Assembly: GCA_902826455.1 (NCBI GenBank)
Contig: CADEEV010000019.1
Location: 1-64,000, forward strand
Length of the DNA stretch: 64,000 nucleotides
Direction: 5' to 3'
Source of the DNA: an uncultured Acidobacteriota bacterium
Lineage (GTDB): Bacteria; Acidobacteriota; Vicinamibacteria; Fen-336
Shown here: positions 46,613 to 54,111 of the stretch, one piece after another
How positions within the stretch are numbered: position 1 is the stretch's first letter
Layout of the letters: every line of letters begins with the position of its first letter
Translations under genes and position numbers: made by a program
Notes under the pieces: generated by a model
What the model was told of the DNA's origin: nothing
What the model saw: the letters and a program-made list of their open reading frames with translations, nothing else
The model's database searches: none

Positions 46613-46971
46613 GCCTTGCGTTCGGCGTTCTCGGCGATACGCGTCTTCACCAGCTTCTTCACGAGGGTCACGGGCAGCGGTGCATCGGGCTGGAAGCGGA
46701 TCGTCCCCTTGCTCGTGCTGTAGCGCGCGATCAGCGCCTTGTGCTTCGCGAGGGTCGTGCCGCTCAGGACGTAGAACGCGCAGTGGTTCGTGGTCGCGCC
46801 GTAGCCGACCAGCATTCCGTTCAGGTGGAAGATCGGGATGCCGTAGCTGATGCGTTCCTCGGCCTTGGGGGCGACGGCCTTGATGGTGCGGCGCAGGCTC
46901 TGCAGCGCCTTGCGGTGCGCCGGCGGGAGGGCGTCGAAGTACTCGGGGATGGTCTTCGCCTTCACCCTCAT
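46609..46971 (-). CDS. DUF1801/YdhG-like protein
   Basis: A 120-residue cytosolic protein beginning KTIPEYFDALPPAHRKALQSLRRTIKAVAPKAEERISYGIPIFH and containing FYVLSGTTLAKHKALIARYSTSKGTIRF, diagnostic of the DUF1801 family with a frataxin-like fold. B. subtilis Fra (YdhG) is an iron chaperone; whether this one binds iron is unproven. Linked by four-base overlaps to the small membrane protein before it and the secreted protein after it. Confidence 0.88.
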   Translation of the reverse strand: MRVKAKTIPEYFDALPPAHRKALQSLRRTIKAVAPKAEERISYGIPIFHLNGMLVGYGATTNHCAFYVLSGTTLAKHKALIARYSTSKGTIRFQPDAPLPVTLVKKLVKTRIAENAERKA

Positions 46972-47150
46972 CGTCGAGAGGATACGCCTGGATCAGGCCC
47001 CAGGCCCAGCGTCAGTTGTTTCCGGCGCCGACGCAGCCACCAGAAGATCAGAGGGATCAGAGGCAGCGCGGTGACGAGCATGAACAGGGCCGCCGCCGCC
47101 AGGATGGAACCTGTGGGGTCCCCACAGTCACTGCAGATGTCGAACTGCAT
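46968..47150 (-). CDS. Small single-span membrane protein (60 residues)
   Basis: Residues 1-12 hold two Cys close together (DICSDCGDPTG), followed by one membrane helix (AAAALFMLVTALPLIPLIFWWL), a basic stretch RRRRK and a short tail, so the C-terminus should be cytoplasmic and the two Cys outside. GGGAG precedes ATG 47150, and its stop overlaps the DUF1801 start (ATGA). It is the probable first gene of the operon that includes the Cys-rich protein. Confidence 0.6.
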   Translation of the reverse strand: MQFDICSDCGDPTGSILAAAALFMLVTALPLIPLIFWWLRRRRKQLTLGLGPDPGVSSRR

Positions 47151-47181
47151 GGAACTCCCGCCCTTGAGCCTTGGACACCGG

Positions 47182-47193
47182 CCGGCGCGCCGG
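47182..47193. terminator. 12-bp GC palindrome between SIMPL gene and small-protein operon
   Basis: CCGGCGCGCCGG lies four bases past the SIMPL stop on the minus strand. It may fold into a short hairpin ending that transcript; there is no T-run. Confidence 0.3.
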
Positions 47194-47197
47194 GTTC

Positions 47198-47893
47198 CTA
47201 CCGCGCCTTGAGCTCGAACGTGGCCTGGACGCCGTAGTTCAGGAACTCGCTGCCCGCCTCGATCGGAGCCGAGAACATCGCCTTGTTGAAAGCGAGGGTG
47301 TTCATGGGACCGGGCTGCATGCCGTAGCTCTCGCTCACGCAGATCGCGTCCCCGACCTTGGCGCCCGCTGCGCTGGCGAGCGTCTCGGCCTTGGACCGCG
47401 CGTCCTGGAACGCGAGCTCGAGGCCTCGGGCCTGATTCTTGGAGGTATCGGCCACCGAGAAGGAGAGGCCGCCCGCGTTGTTGGCGCCGGCCTCGACTGC
47501 CGCCTGCAGGAGCTGGCCGACCGACTCCGTGTCGTTGCGCGTGACGGTGACCTGGTTCGAGACGCGGTACGCCACGGTCTTGCGCCCGTCGTCGCTCAGG
47601 ACGGGCTGCACGTCGAGGTTCGAGGTCTGGATCTCCTTGGACGAGGCGCCCTTCGACTTCAGGGCGGAGATCACGGCCTGCACCCGAGCGGCGTTCGACG
47701 CGAACGCCTGGGCCACGGCCGGGGCTTCCGTCGACACGCCGACGGTGAAGGTCGCCCGGTCCGGTGTCGCACGGATCTGGGCGGAGCCGGAGACCTGGAC
47801 GCGGCGGCCGGTGCTGGAGGCGCAAGGGTCGATCTGGGCGTGTGCGACGGACGCGAAGGCGCTGACGGCGAGGACGACGAAGGCGAGTCTCAT
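47198..47893 (-). CDS. SIMPL-domain (DUF541) periplasmic protein
   Basis: A 231-residue protein with a signal peptide (LAFVVLAVSAFASVAHAQ). The body matches SIMPL proteins: VSGSAQIRATPDRATFTVGV, IQTSNLDVQPVLSDDGRKTVAYRVSNQVTV, GLSFSVADTSKNQARGLELAFQDARSKAE. Relatives are 26-kDa periplasmic immunogenic proteins implicated in oxidative-stress tolerance. Its ATG overlaps the stop of the M28 gene. Confidence 0.88.
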   Translation of the reverse strand: MRLAFVVLAVSAFASVAHAQIDPCASSTGRRVQVSGSAQIRATPDRATFTVGVSTEAPAVAQAFASNAARVQAVISALKSKGASSKEIQTSNLDVQPVLSDDGRKTVAYRVSNQVTVTRNDTESVGQLLQAAVEAGANNAGGLSFSVADTSKNQARGLELAFQDARSKAETLASAAGAKVGDAICVSESYGMQPGPMNTLAFNKAMFSAPIEAGSEFLNYGVQATFELKAR

Positions 47894-49482
47894 TTCTTGG
47901 CTCCAAAGGTTTTCCCGAAGAAGTCGCCGTCGTTCCAGGTCGGCCGGGCGTCGCCCTGGGCCGTGAAGTACCCGAGCAGAAACGCGTAGCGCGCGGCCTT
48001 GGCACCGGCGTTCCAGTCGAGGGGCTGGTTGAAGTCGTCGTTCGGCAGGTGATAGCGCAAGCGATAGCGGTCGGCGCGGAGCTGGGCCCCGTCGAGCTTC
48101 GGGTCGACGGCCTTGGTGCCGATCATCGGGAACAGGGCGGGGATGCCGCGGCGCACGAACGAGTAGTGGTCGCTGCGGATGAAGAACATCTGTTCCGGTG
48201 TGGGGTCGGGCGTGACCTCCACGCCCAGGCGCGCCGCGGCGCGCGTCACGGCGCTGCCCATGGTCGAGTGGTCGCCGCCGATGTCGATCACGTTCTTGAA
48301 CTCGAACAGCAGGTTGGTGCCGTCCATGTTGACGTTCGCGACCATGCGCTCGCGGGGCACGGTGGGGTACTCGACGAAGTAGTCGGAGCCCAGCAGGCCC
48401 TTCTCTTCGCCGGCGACGCCGATGAACAGCAGCGAGCGCCGCGGTGGCTTCGGGAGGCTCGCGAAGGCCCGCGCCACCTCGATCAGGGCCGCGACGCTGC
48501 CGGCGTTGTCGGTGGCCCCGTTGTAGATCGCGTCGCCGTTCACGGGCTCGCCGACGCCGAGGTGGTCGACGTGGGCCGTGTACACGACGATCTCGTCGCG
48601 GAGCTTCGGGTCGGACCCCGGAAGTCGCGCGATCACGTTCGAGCTCGTGACGTCCGAGTGGGTCGACTCGATGCGCGACACGAGGCTCACGGGTAGCGCG
48701 GCCGCCTGGTCCGGCGCGGCACCGCCGAGCAGCTTCCGGCTGCCGGCCTCGCTCAGCACGGCCACGATGCGGATGTCGGTCTTGCGTCCGTTCGGGAAGC
48801 CGTCGCGGTCGAGCCAGGCCATGGAGGGCTGCGTGGCCTGGCGCAGGGCCCGGGCGAAGGGCGAGATCTGCTCGGTCGCGGCCTCGCGCAGGTGGAGGGC
48901 GGCGACGGCGCCTCGGGCCGCCGCCTCGTCGAGCTTCAGGCGGGTGCTGCTGTAGTGGCCCCGCTCGGCCGTGGGCAGCGTATTCGGCGCGCCGGTGATG
49001 AACGCGACGACCTTGCCGCGCACGTCGATGCCCTTGTAGTCGTCGATGCCGAAGTCCGGCGCCACGATGCCGTGGCGGACGAACACGATGGGGGCGTTCA
49101 CCGTGGACGCGGCCTCGCGCACGTCGCCCACCGCGTAGTAGTCCGTGCCCCAGGTCAGCGTCTCGTCGCCGTTGGGCCCGCTGATCCGTACGGAGCTGCG
49201 GTCCGGGACGATCACGGCGCTGCGATAGCGCACGGGCTGGAAGAAGCCGTCGACGCCCGCGGGCTCGAGGCCGAGGGCCTCGAAGCGGCCGGCCAGGTAC
49301 TGCGCGGCGAGGTCGTAGCCGCGTGTTCCGGTGCCGCGGCCCTCGAGCAGGTCGTCGGCCAGGAGCCGCACGTGGGCACGGATCGCCTCGGGCCGGATCG
49401 TCCGTGCGGCCGCGTCTTCGGGGCGCGCGGTCGTGGTGGTTGCCGCCGCGAGCGCGAGCGAGAAGGCCAGGGCTGGGATCAT
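47890..49482 (-). CDS. Secreted M28-family zinc peptidase with PA domain (second copy)
   Basis: A 530-residue paralogue of the gene at 8694. The signal peptide is ALAFSLALAAATTTTA. Motifs: VYTAHVDHLG, NGATDNAGS, GEEKGLLGSDYFVEYP, NVNMDGTNL and RSDHYSFVRRGIPALF give the M28 metal and catalytic residues. A PA domain lies at ~130-270. A predicted extracytoplasmic aminopeptidase. Nine bases separate it from the cysteine synthase gene upstream. Confidence 0.9.
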   Translation of the reverse strand: MIPALAFSLALAAATTTTARPEDAAARTIRPEAIRAHVRLLADDLLEGRGTGTRGYDLAAQYLAGRFEALGLEPAGVDGFFQPVRYRSAVIVPDRSSVRISGPNGDETLTWGTDYYAVGDVREAASTVNAPIVFVRHGIVAPDFGIDDYKGIDVRGKVVAFITGAPNTLPTAERGHYSSTRLKLDEAAARGAVAALHLREAATEQISPFARALRQATQPSMAWLDRDGFPNGRKTDIRIVAVLSEAGSRKLLGGAAPDQAAALPVSLVSRIESTHSDVTSSNVIARLPGSDPKLRDEIVVYTAHVDHLGVGEPVNGDAIYNGATDNAGSVAALIEVARAFASLPKPPRRSLLFIGVAGEEKGLLGSDYFVEYPTVPRERMVANVNMDGTNLLFEFKNVIDIGGDHSTMGSAVTRAAARLGVEVTPDPTPEQMFFIRSDHYSFVRRGIPALFPMIGTKAVDPKLDGAQLRADRYRLRYHLPNDDFNQPLDWNAGAKAARYAFLLGYFTAQGDARPTWNDGDFFGKTFGAKK

Positions 49483-49491
49483 GGGTGTCTC

Positions 49492-50412
49492 CTAGCGGCG
49501 ATAGACGTCGGTGCTCAGATATTTGAGCCCGTGGTCGATCATCAGCGTCGCCACGGTGGCGTCGGGTCCGAGCTTCTCGGCCACACGCAGCGCCGCGACG
49601 ACGTTCGCGCCGGAGGACGTGCCCGCGAAGAGCGCCTCCTCGCGCGCGAGCCGGCGTGCCATCGCTTCGGCGTCGCTGGAGCTCACGGCCACCACCTCGT
49701 CGACCAGCGACGGGTCGTACAGCGGGGGCGTGCGGCCGATGCCCGTCCCCTCGATCTTGTGAGCACCGGCGGCGCCGCCGAGCAGCACCGAGGATTCGCC
49801 CGGCTCGACCACAACGCGCCGCACGTTGGGGTTGTGGCGCTTCAGGACGGAGCCGATGCCCCGCGACGAGGCCGCGGCACCGGCGCCCTGGACGAACGCG
49901 TCGACCCGGCCGCCGCTCTGCGTCCAGATCTCCTCGCCGAGCCCGTGATAGCCGGCGATGCTGTCGTGGTTGTTGAGCTGATCGACCCAGAACGTGTTGG
50001 GCTCCAGGCTCATCTGCCGCGCGGTCTCGATCATCTCCAGGATCAGCGTGCGGGTCGTGAGGCCGCCCTCGCTGGGGACGATCGTGAGCTCGGCGCCGAG
50101 CGCCGCCATGTGGTCGCGCTTCTCCTTGCTGAACGCGTCGGACGTCACGATCTTGATCTTGTAGCCCTTGGCCGCGCAGACGAGAGCGAGCGAGGAGCCG
50201 GTGCTGCCGCCGGTGTACTCGACGACGGTGTGGCCCGGCTTGAGCCGGCCGTCGGCCTCGGCGGCCCCGATCACGGCCAGCGCCATGCGGTCCTTCATGC
50301 TGCCGGTGGGGTTCTCCCACTCGAGCTTCACGAGGATGCGCGCGCTGCCGGGCGGGACGATCCTGCGCAGCTGGACCATCGAGGTGTTCCCGATGGCCTC
50401 GAGGACGTTCAT
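49492..50412 (-). CDS. Cysteine synthase-like PLP enzyme
   Basis: A 306-residue fold-type II PLP enzyme of the CysK/CysM/CBS family. The PLP lysine is K40 in NPTGSMKDR, with the phosphate-binding and substrate loops in EYTGGSTGSSLA and GTSSGANVVAAL. GAGAAASSRGIGSVLKRHNP is the conserved middle. It could make cysteine from O-acetylserine or act in cystathionine metabolism. The start ATG 50412 is set by the conserved NVLEAIGNTSMVQL. Two bases separate it from the small gene upstream. Confidence 0.88.
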   Translation of the reverse strand: MNVLEAIGNTSMVQLRRIVPPGSARILVKLEWENPTGSMKDRMALAVIGAAEADGRLKPGHTVVEYTGGSTGSSLALVCAAKGYKIKIVTSDAFSKEKRDHMAALGAELTIVPSEGGLTTRTLILEMIETARQMSLEPNTFWVDQLNNHDSIAGYHGLGEEIWTQSGGRVDAFVQGAGAAASSRGIGSVLKRHNPNVRRVVVEPGESSVLLGGAAGAHKIEGTGIGRTPPLYDPSLVDEVVAVSSSDAEAMARRLAREEALFAGTSSGANVVAALRVAEKLGPDATVATLMIDHGLKYLSTDVYRR

Positions 50413-50414
50413 GG

Positions 50415-50639
50415 TCAACGCTTCTTCTTGGTACTGCGGGCGCGCGCCTTCGGCTTTGCCTTGGCCTTCGTCGTTCGCTTCCGCGTCGCCTTCTTCTTGG
50501 CTGCCTTCGGCCGAACGTGTTCCGGCAGCTCCTTGGCCCCGGCCTCCCGATTCCACCTCTCGTAGACCTCGGGGGTGATCTTGCCCTCGACCAGCAGTTC
50601 GGCGAACTTGCGGCGCTGCGCCTGGCTCTTGATCGGCAT
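50415..50639 (-). CDS. Small basic protein with Lys/Arg-rich tail
   Basis: A 74-residue protein. The first half (KSQAQRRKFAELLVEGKITPEVYERWNREAG) matches a widespread small uncharacterised family of the DUF3008 kind. The last ~30 residues are almost entirely Lys, Arg, Ala and Thr, resembling histone-H1-like tails, and may bind nucleic acid. Probably cytosolic. Confidence 0.7.
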   Translation of the reverse strand: MPIKSQAQRRKFAELLVEGKITPEVYERWNREAGAKELPEHVRPKAAKKKATRKRTTKAKAKPKARARSTKKKR

Positions 50640-50663
50640 CGCGTCCAGTTTAACGCGACGTCT

Positions 50664-51227
50664 TCAGGCGGTCGCGACCGTGCTCTCCGTTCGCGAGGCT
50701 CCGGCGCGCAGGAACAACAGCGCCGATCCCAGCCACAAGGCCACGAAGAACACCGTGACTCCCAGCACCTCGAGCAGATCGACCGTCGCAGGCACGCTCC
50801 CGATGGCCAGCCCGACGACGGGCACCATGGCCTGGGCGATGGCGGCCCCGAACAGGGCGCGCGCCACCCCCCGCGGCTCGAGCCGCGCCGCGATCGAGCC
50901 GATGAAGGCCACGGCCAGCACGCCGAGGTACAGCCCGTTGACCGGATCCTTCTCGCTGCCGATGAGGCCCACGGCCAGGTTCACCCAAACCAGGAGCAGC
51001 GCGGTGAGGAGGGCCGCCGCGACCGCCAGCCGGTAGGCCGTCGCCGCGACACGGCCCACGGCGAGCTCGTAGATCAGTCCGGTGCCGGCCAGGAGACCCC
51101 CCGCGACGACAAAGTCGAACAGGGTCCAGTTCACCTCGCCGCTGAACTGCATGGCGACCAGGGGGATCAGGAGCAGGGTTCCCGTCACCAGCCCGACGCG
51201 GATCAGGCTCTTGGCTCGCAACTCCAT
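50664..51227 (-). CDS. Membrane protein of unknown function (about six helices)
   Basis: A 187-residue inner-membrane protein with five to six hydrophobic helices (LVTGTLLLIPLVAMQF, FDFVVAGGLLAGTGLIYELA, RLAVAAALLTALLLVWVNLAVGLIG, LYLGVLAVAFIGSIAA, ALFGAAIAQAMVPVVGLAI, VFFVALWLGSALLFL). FTFLDFxxA-type sequences are common in small membrane proteins with no assigned role. ATG 51227 is chosen because GGAGG sits eight bases before it; the frame is open for 29 more codons upstream. Confidence 0.75.
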   Translation of the reverse strand: MELRAKSLIRVGLVTGTLLLIPLVAMQFSGEVNWTLFDFVVAGGLLAGTGLIYELAVGRVAATAYRLAVAAALLTALLLVWVNLAVGLIGSEKDPVNGLYLGVLAVAFIGSIAARLEPRGVARALFGAAIAQAMVPVVGLAIGSVPATVDLLEVLGVTVFFVALWLGSALLFLRAGASRTESTVATA

Positions 51228-51308
51228 GAAGTCAGCCTCCTTCGGCGCACGACGGCGCCTTCCGAAAGCTAGGGCGTGTCCTCCCTGAAGACATGACCGA
51301 GTTGTGAG

Positions 51309-51326
51309 GGCCACTGGGCGGTGGCC
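51309..51326. terminator. Hairpin next to the restored stop of the lipoprotein gene
   Basis: GGCCAC, a six-base loop and GTGGCC form a six-pair stem one base past a TGA (51328-51330) that would be the natural end of the lipoprotein gene if its frameshift is corrected. There is no T-run. Confidence 0.45.
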
Positions 51327-51327
51327 T

Positions 51328-51841
51328 TCAGCTCACTACATCGGCCAGCCACTCCACCAAAACCTTGAACTCCTCGGGCTTCTGCTGGGATGGATCGCTA
51401 GAGACGCTATAGCCCGTGCGCCTCGCACCACTTCCAGAGCGCGCCGCTTGGGTCTGAAATCTCAAGATTCGTTTCGAGACCTCGGATCGCAAGCGTCGTT
51501 ACGCTGTGACTGCCGCGTCGGCAGCGCTCGACGGCTGATGGGGGAATCGACAGAGCGCGATTGACGATGTTTTCGATTGCGCGAGGCTCAAGGTGGACTG
51601 TCGCTTCACTGAGGCGCAGAGACACATTCATGAGGGTTGTGATGTCTCTTACGCTCGGCCCCGAGAGGACGAGCGTCACCCTTTGGGCGGGGCCGGCGGC
51701 GGTCGCGTCGGTTGACGAAGCTGAAAAGCGCTCCTGCAGCTTCTGCCAGGGTTCGATTGCGCATGACGATGAAACAAGAGCCCCGAGGAGGGTGAGCAAG
51801 GTGAGACGCCGGATGCGAATGCCCGGGGCTGCTCGCTTCAT
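51328..51841 (-). pseudogene. Small lipoprotein gene, probably frameshifted near its 3' end
   Basis: From ATG 51841 (ATGA overlap with the cytochrome gene) the frame runs to a stop at 51407, giving 144 residues with a lipoprotein signal (LLTLLGALVSSSCA). Just before that stop a GGG run (51413-51415) breaks an otherwise continuous protein: removing one G continues as AHGYSVSSDPSQQKPEEFK to a TGA at 51328, with normal GC-rich third positions and a hairpin behind it. So it is either a real frameshift or a one-base sequencing error. No function recognised. Local GC is lower than in neighbouring genes. Confidence 0.6.
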
Positions 51842-52857
51842 CTCTGCACAGGCGCGTTCAGTTCTCCCAGGCCATGCCGCCGGCCGCAGAGCGGGCAATA
51901 GGTGGGCGGTTCGGTGTTGTTGACGCGATGCCGGACCCCGGGAACCGTGCTCAGGTACGCGAAGACCGCCTTCAGGTCGTCGTCGGTCATCTCTTTGAAG
52001 AACACCCAGGGCATCGCGGAGCTCAGCGCGCGGACGCCGGCGACGCGGCCCGTCCGGATCGTCTGGAGGAACACGCCCTCGGTGTAAAAGGCGATGCCCG
52101 ACGGGTCCTGCGTGATGTTCGCCGAGGCGACCAGCTTGGTCTCGTCAGGGGAGGCGAGCTTGGCGCTCGGCGTGAACGACGGATCCGGCGCGTACTCGAA
52201 CCCGAAGCCCTTCTCGAGACGGAATCGTCGACCGCCGCCAAACGCGAGCTCGCGGAATGGCGTGCCCTGTCTCGTGGTCGTCGTATGACACCCCAGGCAC
52301 TCGCCGAGCTGCACGAGGTACCGCCCGCGCTCGAGCGGCGTGCGAATCGAAGTCGCCTTCGCCGGGGACGTCGGCGGCTGGACCGTTTCGGTCCTGCTCT
52401 TGGCGGGCGTGCTGCGTGGCAGCGACCGACGCACGGGCCGCAGGGACCGCAAGTAGGCCACCACCGCGAGGGCGTCCTCGTCGGTCATCACGCTGTAGTA
52501 GGCCGACGGGTGGTCGCCACGGAGCGCGCGGCCATCGCGGCCGACGCCTTCGCGGATCGCCCGCACGACCTCGGTTTCGCTCCAACGTCCCAGGCCCGTC
52601 TCCGCGTCCGGCGTCAGGTTCGGAGCCACGACCGGTGTCTCGGGATCAAGCACGTCGCCCGTGCCCAGCGTTTCCGGGCGCGGCGTCGCCGGGTCGCCGT
52701 CGTTCAATGGCGAGTGACACCAGAAGCACCGGCCGACTCCGTTGGCGAGATAGCGGCCGCGCGCCAGCCGGTCATCGGCCTGGCTCGCCAGCGCTGGCAA
52801 GGCCACGAAGAAGAACGCGCCCAAGAACAGGAACAGACGGCTCGAGGCGTGGGTCAT
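51838..52857 (-). CDS. Diheme c-type cytochrome
   Basis: A 339-residue exported protein with a signal peptide (LFLFLGAFFFVALPALASQ). Heme-binding motifs are CFWCH (44-48) and CLGCH (187-191), each followed by a cytochrome c fold with a distal Met candidate (SVMTDEDALAVVAYLRSL; EMTDDDLKAVFAYLSTV). A third pair, CPLCGRRHG near the C-terminus, is not a heme motif and may bind metal. Relatives act as electron carriers with alcohol or aldehyde dehydrogenases; no such partner is adjacent. Confidence 0.88.
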   Translation of the reverse strand: MTHASSRLFLFLGAFFFVALPALASQADDRLARGRYLANGVGRCFWCHSPLNDGDPATPRPETLGTGDVLDPETPVVAPNLTPDAETGLGRWSETEVVRAIREGVGRDGRALRGDHPSAYYSVMTDEDALAVVAYLRSLRPVRRSLPRSTPAKSRTETVQPPTSPAKATSIRTPLERGRYLVQLGECLGCHTTTTRQGTPFRELAFGGGRRFRLEKGFGFEYAPDPSFTPSAKLASPDETKLVASANITQDPSGIAFYTEGVFLQTIRTGRVAGVRALSSAMPWVFFKEMTDDDLKAVFAYLSTVPGVRHRVNNTEPPTYCPLCGRRHGLGELNAPVQR

Positions 52858-52972
52858 TGGTTCATTGCACGTGTCCCATCGGGTCCGAGCGATGTTCGGG
52901 ACATGGGCGACTCCGCTGGCGACGGCGATGGGTTGCGCGCAAACGGTAGCCCAGGTCTCGGATTCTGCATAG
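52858..52972. other. Non-coding gap upstream of the cytochrome gene
   Basis: About 115 bases with no supported gene on either strand. It should hold the promoter for the minus-strand cytochrome gene; I could not pick a convincing -35/-10 pair. Confidence 0.4.
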
Positions 52973-52994
52973 CCATCGGCCTTGTGGCCGATGG
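52973..52994. terminator. Nine-pair hairpin downstream of the ICMT-like gene
   Basis: CCATCGGCC, loop TTGT, GGCCGATGG: a perfect nine-pair stem 25 bases past the minus-strand stop at 53020. No T-run follows. It is the clearest hairpin in the window and probably ends the four-gene operon from 56264. Confidence 0.6.
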
Positions 52995-53019
52995 GATCGG
53001 CTGATGGCTGGGTCCCGAG

Positions 53020-53469
53020 CTAGAACCAGCGGCCGACGCGCTGCCGGTACGCGTCGTACTCGCTGCCGAAGACCTCGAGCAGCCGCGCTTCCTCGACCGG
53101 GATCACCCTCCAGTTGAGGTAGGCGAGCACGAGCAGCAGCAGCGGGATCGGCCACAGGTGCTTGAGCAGTCCGGCTTCGCCGAGGTAGCCGAGGCTCAGG
53201 CCGATGTACATCGGGTTGCGCGTGAAGCGATAGGGACCTGACGTCACCAGCGTCGTTGAGGCGCGCCCCGGGATCGTCGTGGTCCGGGCGCGATGGAAGA
53301 GTCCCCAGCCCCAGCCCGCCACGAGCACGCCGAGAAGGAACAGCACGATGCCGGCGACGAAGAAGCGCTGCTGCGTCTCGGCGCTGAGACCCGTCGGGAA
53401 GGCGTACTCGAGACAAAGGCCGACCAGGTACATCAGGACGAACACCCACGGCACCGGGATGCGTAGCAA
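53020..53469 (-). CDS. Isoprenylcysteine carboxyl methyltransferase-family membrane protein
   Basis: A 149-residue membrane protein with about four helices. TLVTSGPYRFTRNPMYIGLSLGYLG and the C-terminal VIPVEEARLLEVFGSEYDAYRQRVGRWF are the ICMT/PEMT family signature, in which the basic and Glu residues bind S-adenosylmethionine. Bacterial members methylate lipids or unknown small acceptors. It starts three bases after the beta-barrel gene. Confidence 0.88.
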   Translation of the reverse strand: MLRIPVPWVFVLMYLVGLCLEYAFPTGLSAETQQRFFVAGIVLFLLGVLVAGWGWGLFHRARTTTIPGRASTTLVTSGPYRFTRNPMYIGLSLGYLGEAGLLKHLWPIPLLLLVLAYLNWRVIPVEEARLLEVFGSEYDAYRQRVGRWF

Positions 53470-53472
53470 CCG

Positions 53473-54111
53473 CTAGTGCCCGAACCGGAAGCGCACCTTG
53501 CCCACCGCGGAGAAGCCGCCGATGTCGTTCTCGTCGTACACGGCCGAGACGCCGCCGAAGCCGGCCGTGTCCTTGGCCGAGAGGTACATGGCCTCGGCGC
53601 CGAAGCTCAGGGAGCCGCGGCCGATCACGACGCCGACGAGCGCGTGGAACGAGCCCTTGGTCTGGCGGCTCTTGTCCGTGACGCCGCCCACCGTGCTCGA
53701 CTCTTCGACGCGCGTGACGCCGCCGCCGCCGCCGATGTACGGCGACACTGCGCTGCCGCTCGCGAAGCGGTAGCCGACCGTGGCCTGCAGCGGCTGAACC
53801 TTGAGGTTCAACGGATGGCCGAGCCGGAACACGGGGCCGCCCGGGTTCTCGACGAACACGCGCTCGCCGTCCTTGCTGAAGTTACGGAACCAGGCCGAGA
53901 CGAACAGGCCGTTGCCGAGCTCGAAGCCGAGGCCGCCGCCGTACGTCAGGCCGCCCGACTTGCCGTCGAAGATCGCCTTGGCGGAGTTCCGGGAACGCGT
54001 CAGGTCCTGGTAGCCCGCGACGCCGTCGATGACGAGGCCCTGGGCCGCGGCCGAGGTCGCGGCGCTGCCGACGACGCTGGCGAGCAGGAGCGAACGGACG
54101 AGCGTCTTCAA
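53473..54111 (-). CDS. Outer-membrane beta-barrel protein
   Basis: A 212-residue protein with a signal peptide (LVRSLLLASVVGSAATSAAAQ) and alternating beta-strands typical of an eight-stranded barrel (GLTYGGGLGFELGNGLFVSAWFRNF, VSPYIGGGGGVTRVEE, HALVGVVIGRGSLSFGAEAMYLS), ending in KVRFRFGH with aromatic residues spaced as in OMP C-termini. The start is TTG at 54111, overlapping the subtilase stop. Likely surface or transport function; unknown ligand. Confidence 0.78.
   Translation of the reverse strand: MKTLVRSLLLASVVGSAATSAAAQGLVIDGVAGYQDLTRSRNSAKAIFDGKSGGLTYGGGLGFELGNGLFVSAWFRNFSKDGERVFVENPGGPVFRLGHPLNLKVQPLQATVGYRFASGSAVSPYIGGGGGVTRVEESSTVGGVTDKSRQTKGSFHALVGVVIGRGSLSFGAEAMYLSAKDTAGFGGVSAVYDENDIGGFSAVGKVRFRFGH

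Noticed and set aside
51838-51890. Third heme site in the cytochrome from CPLCGRRHG
   Set aside because: The histidine is not directly after the second cysteine, as CxxCH requires.
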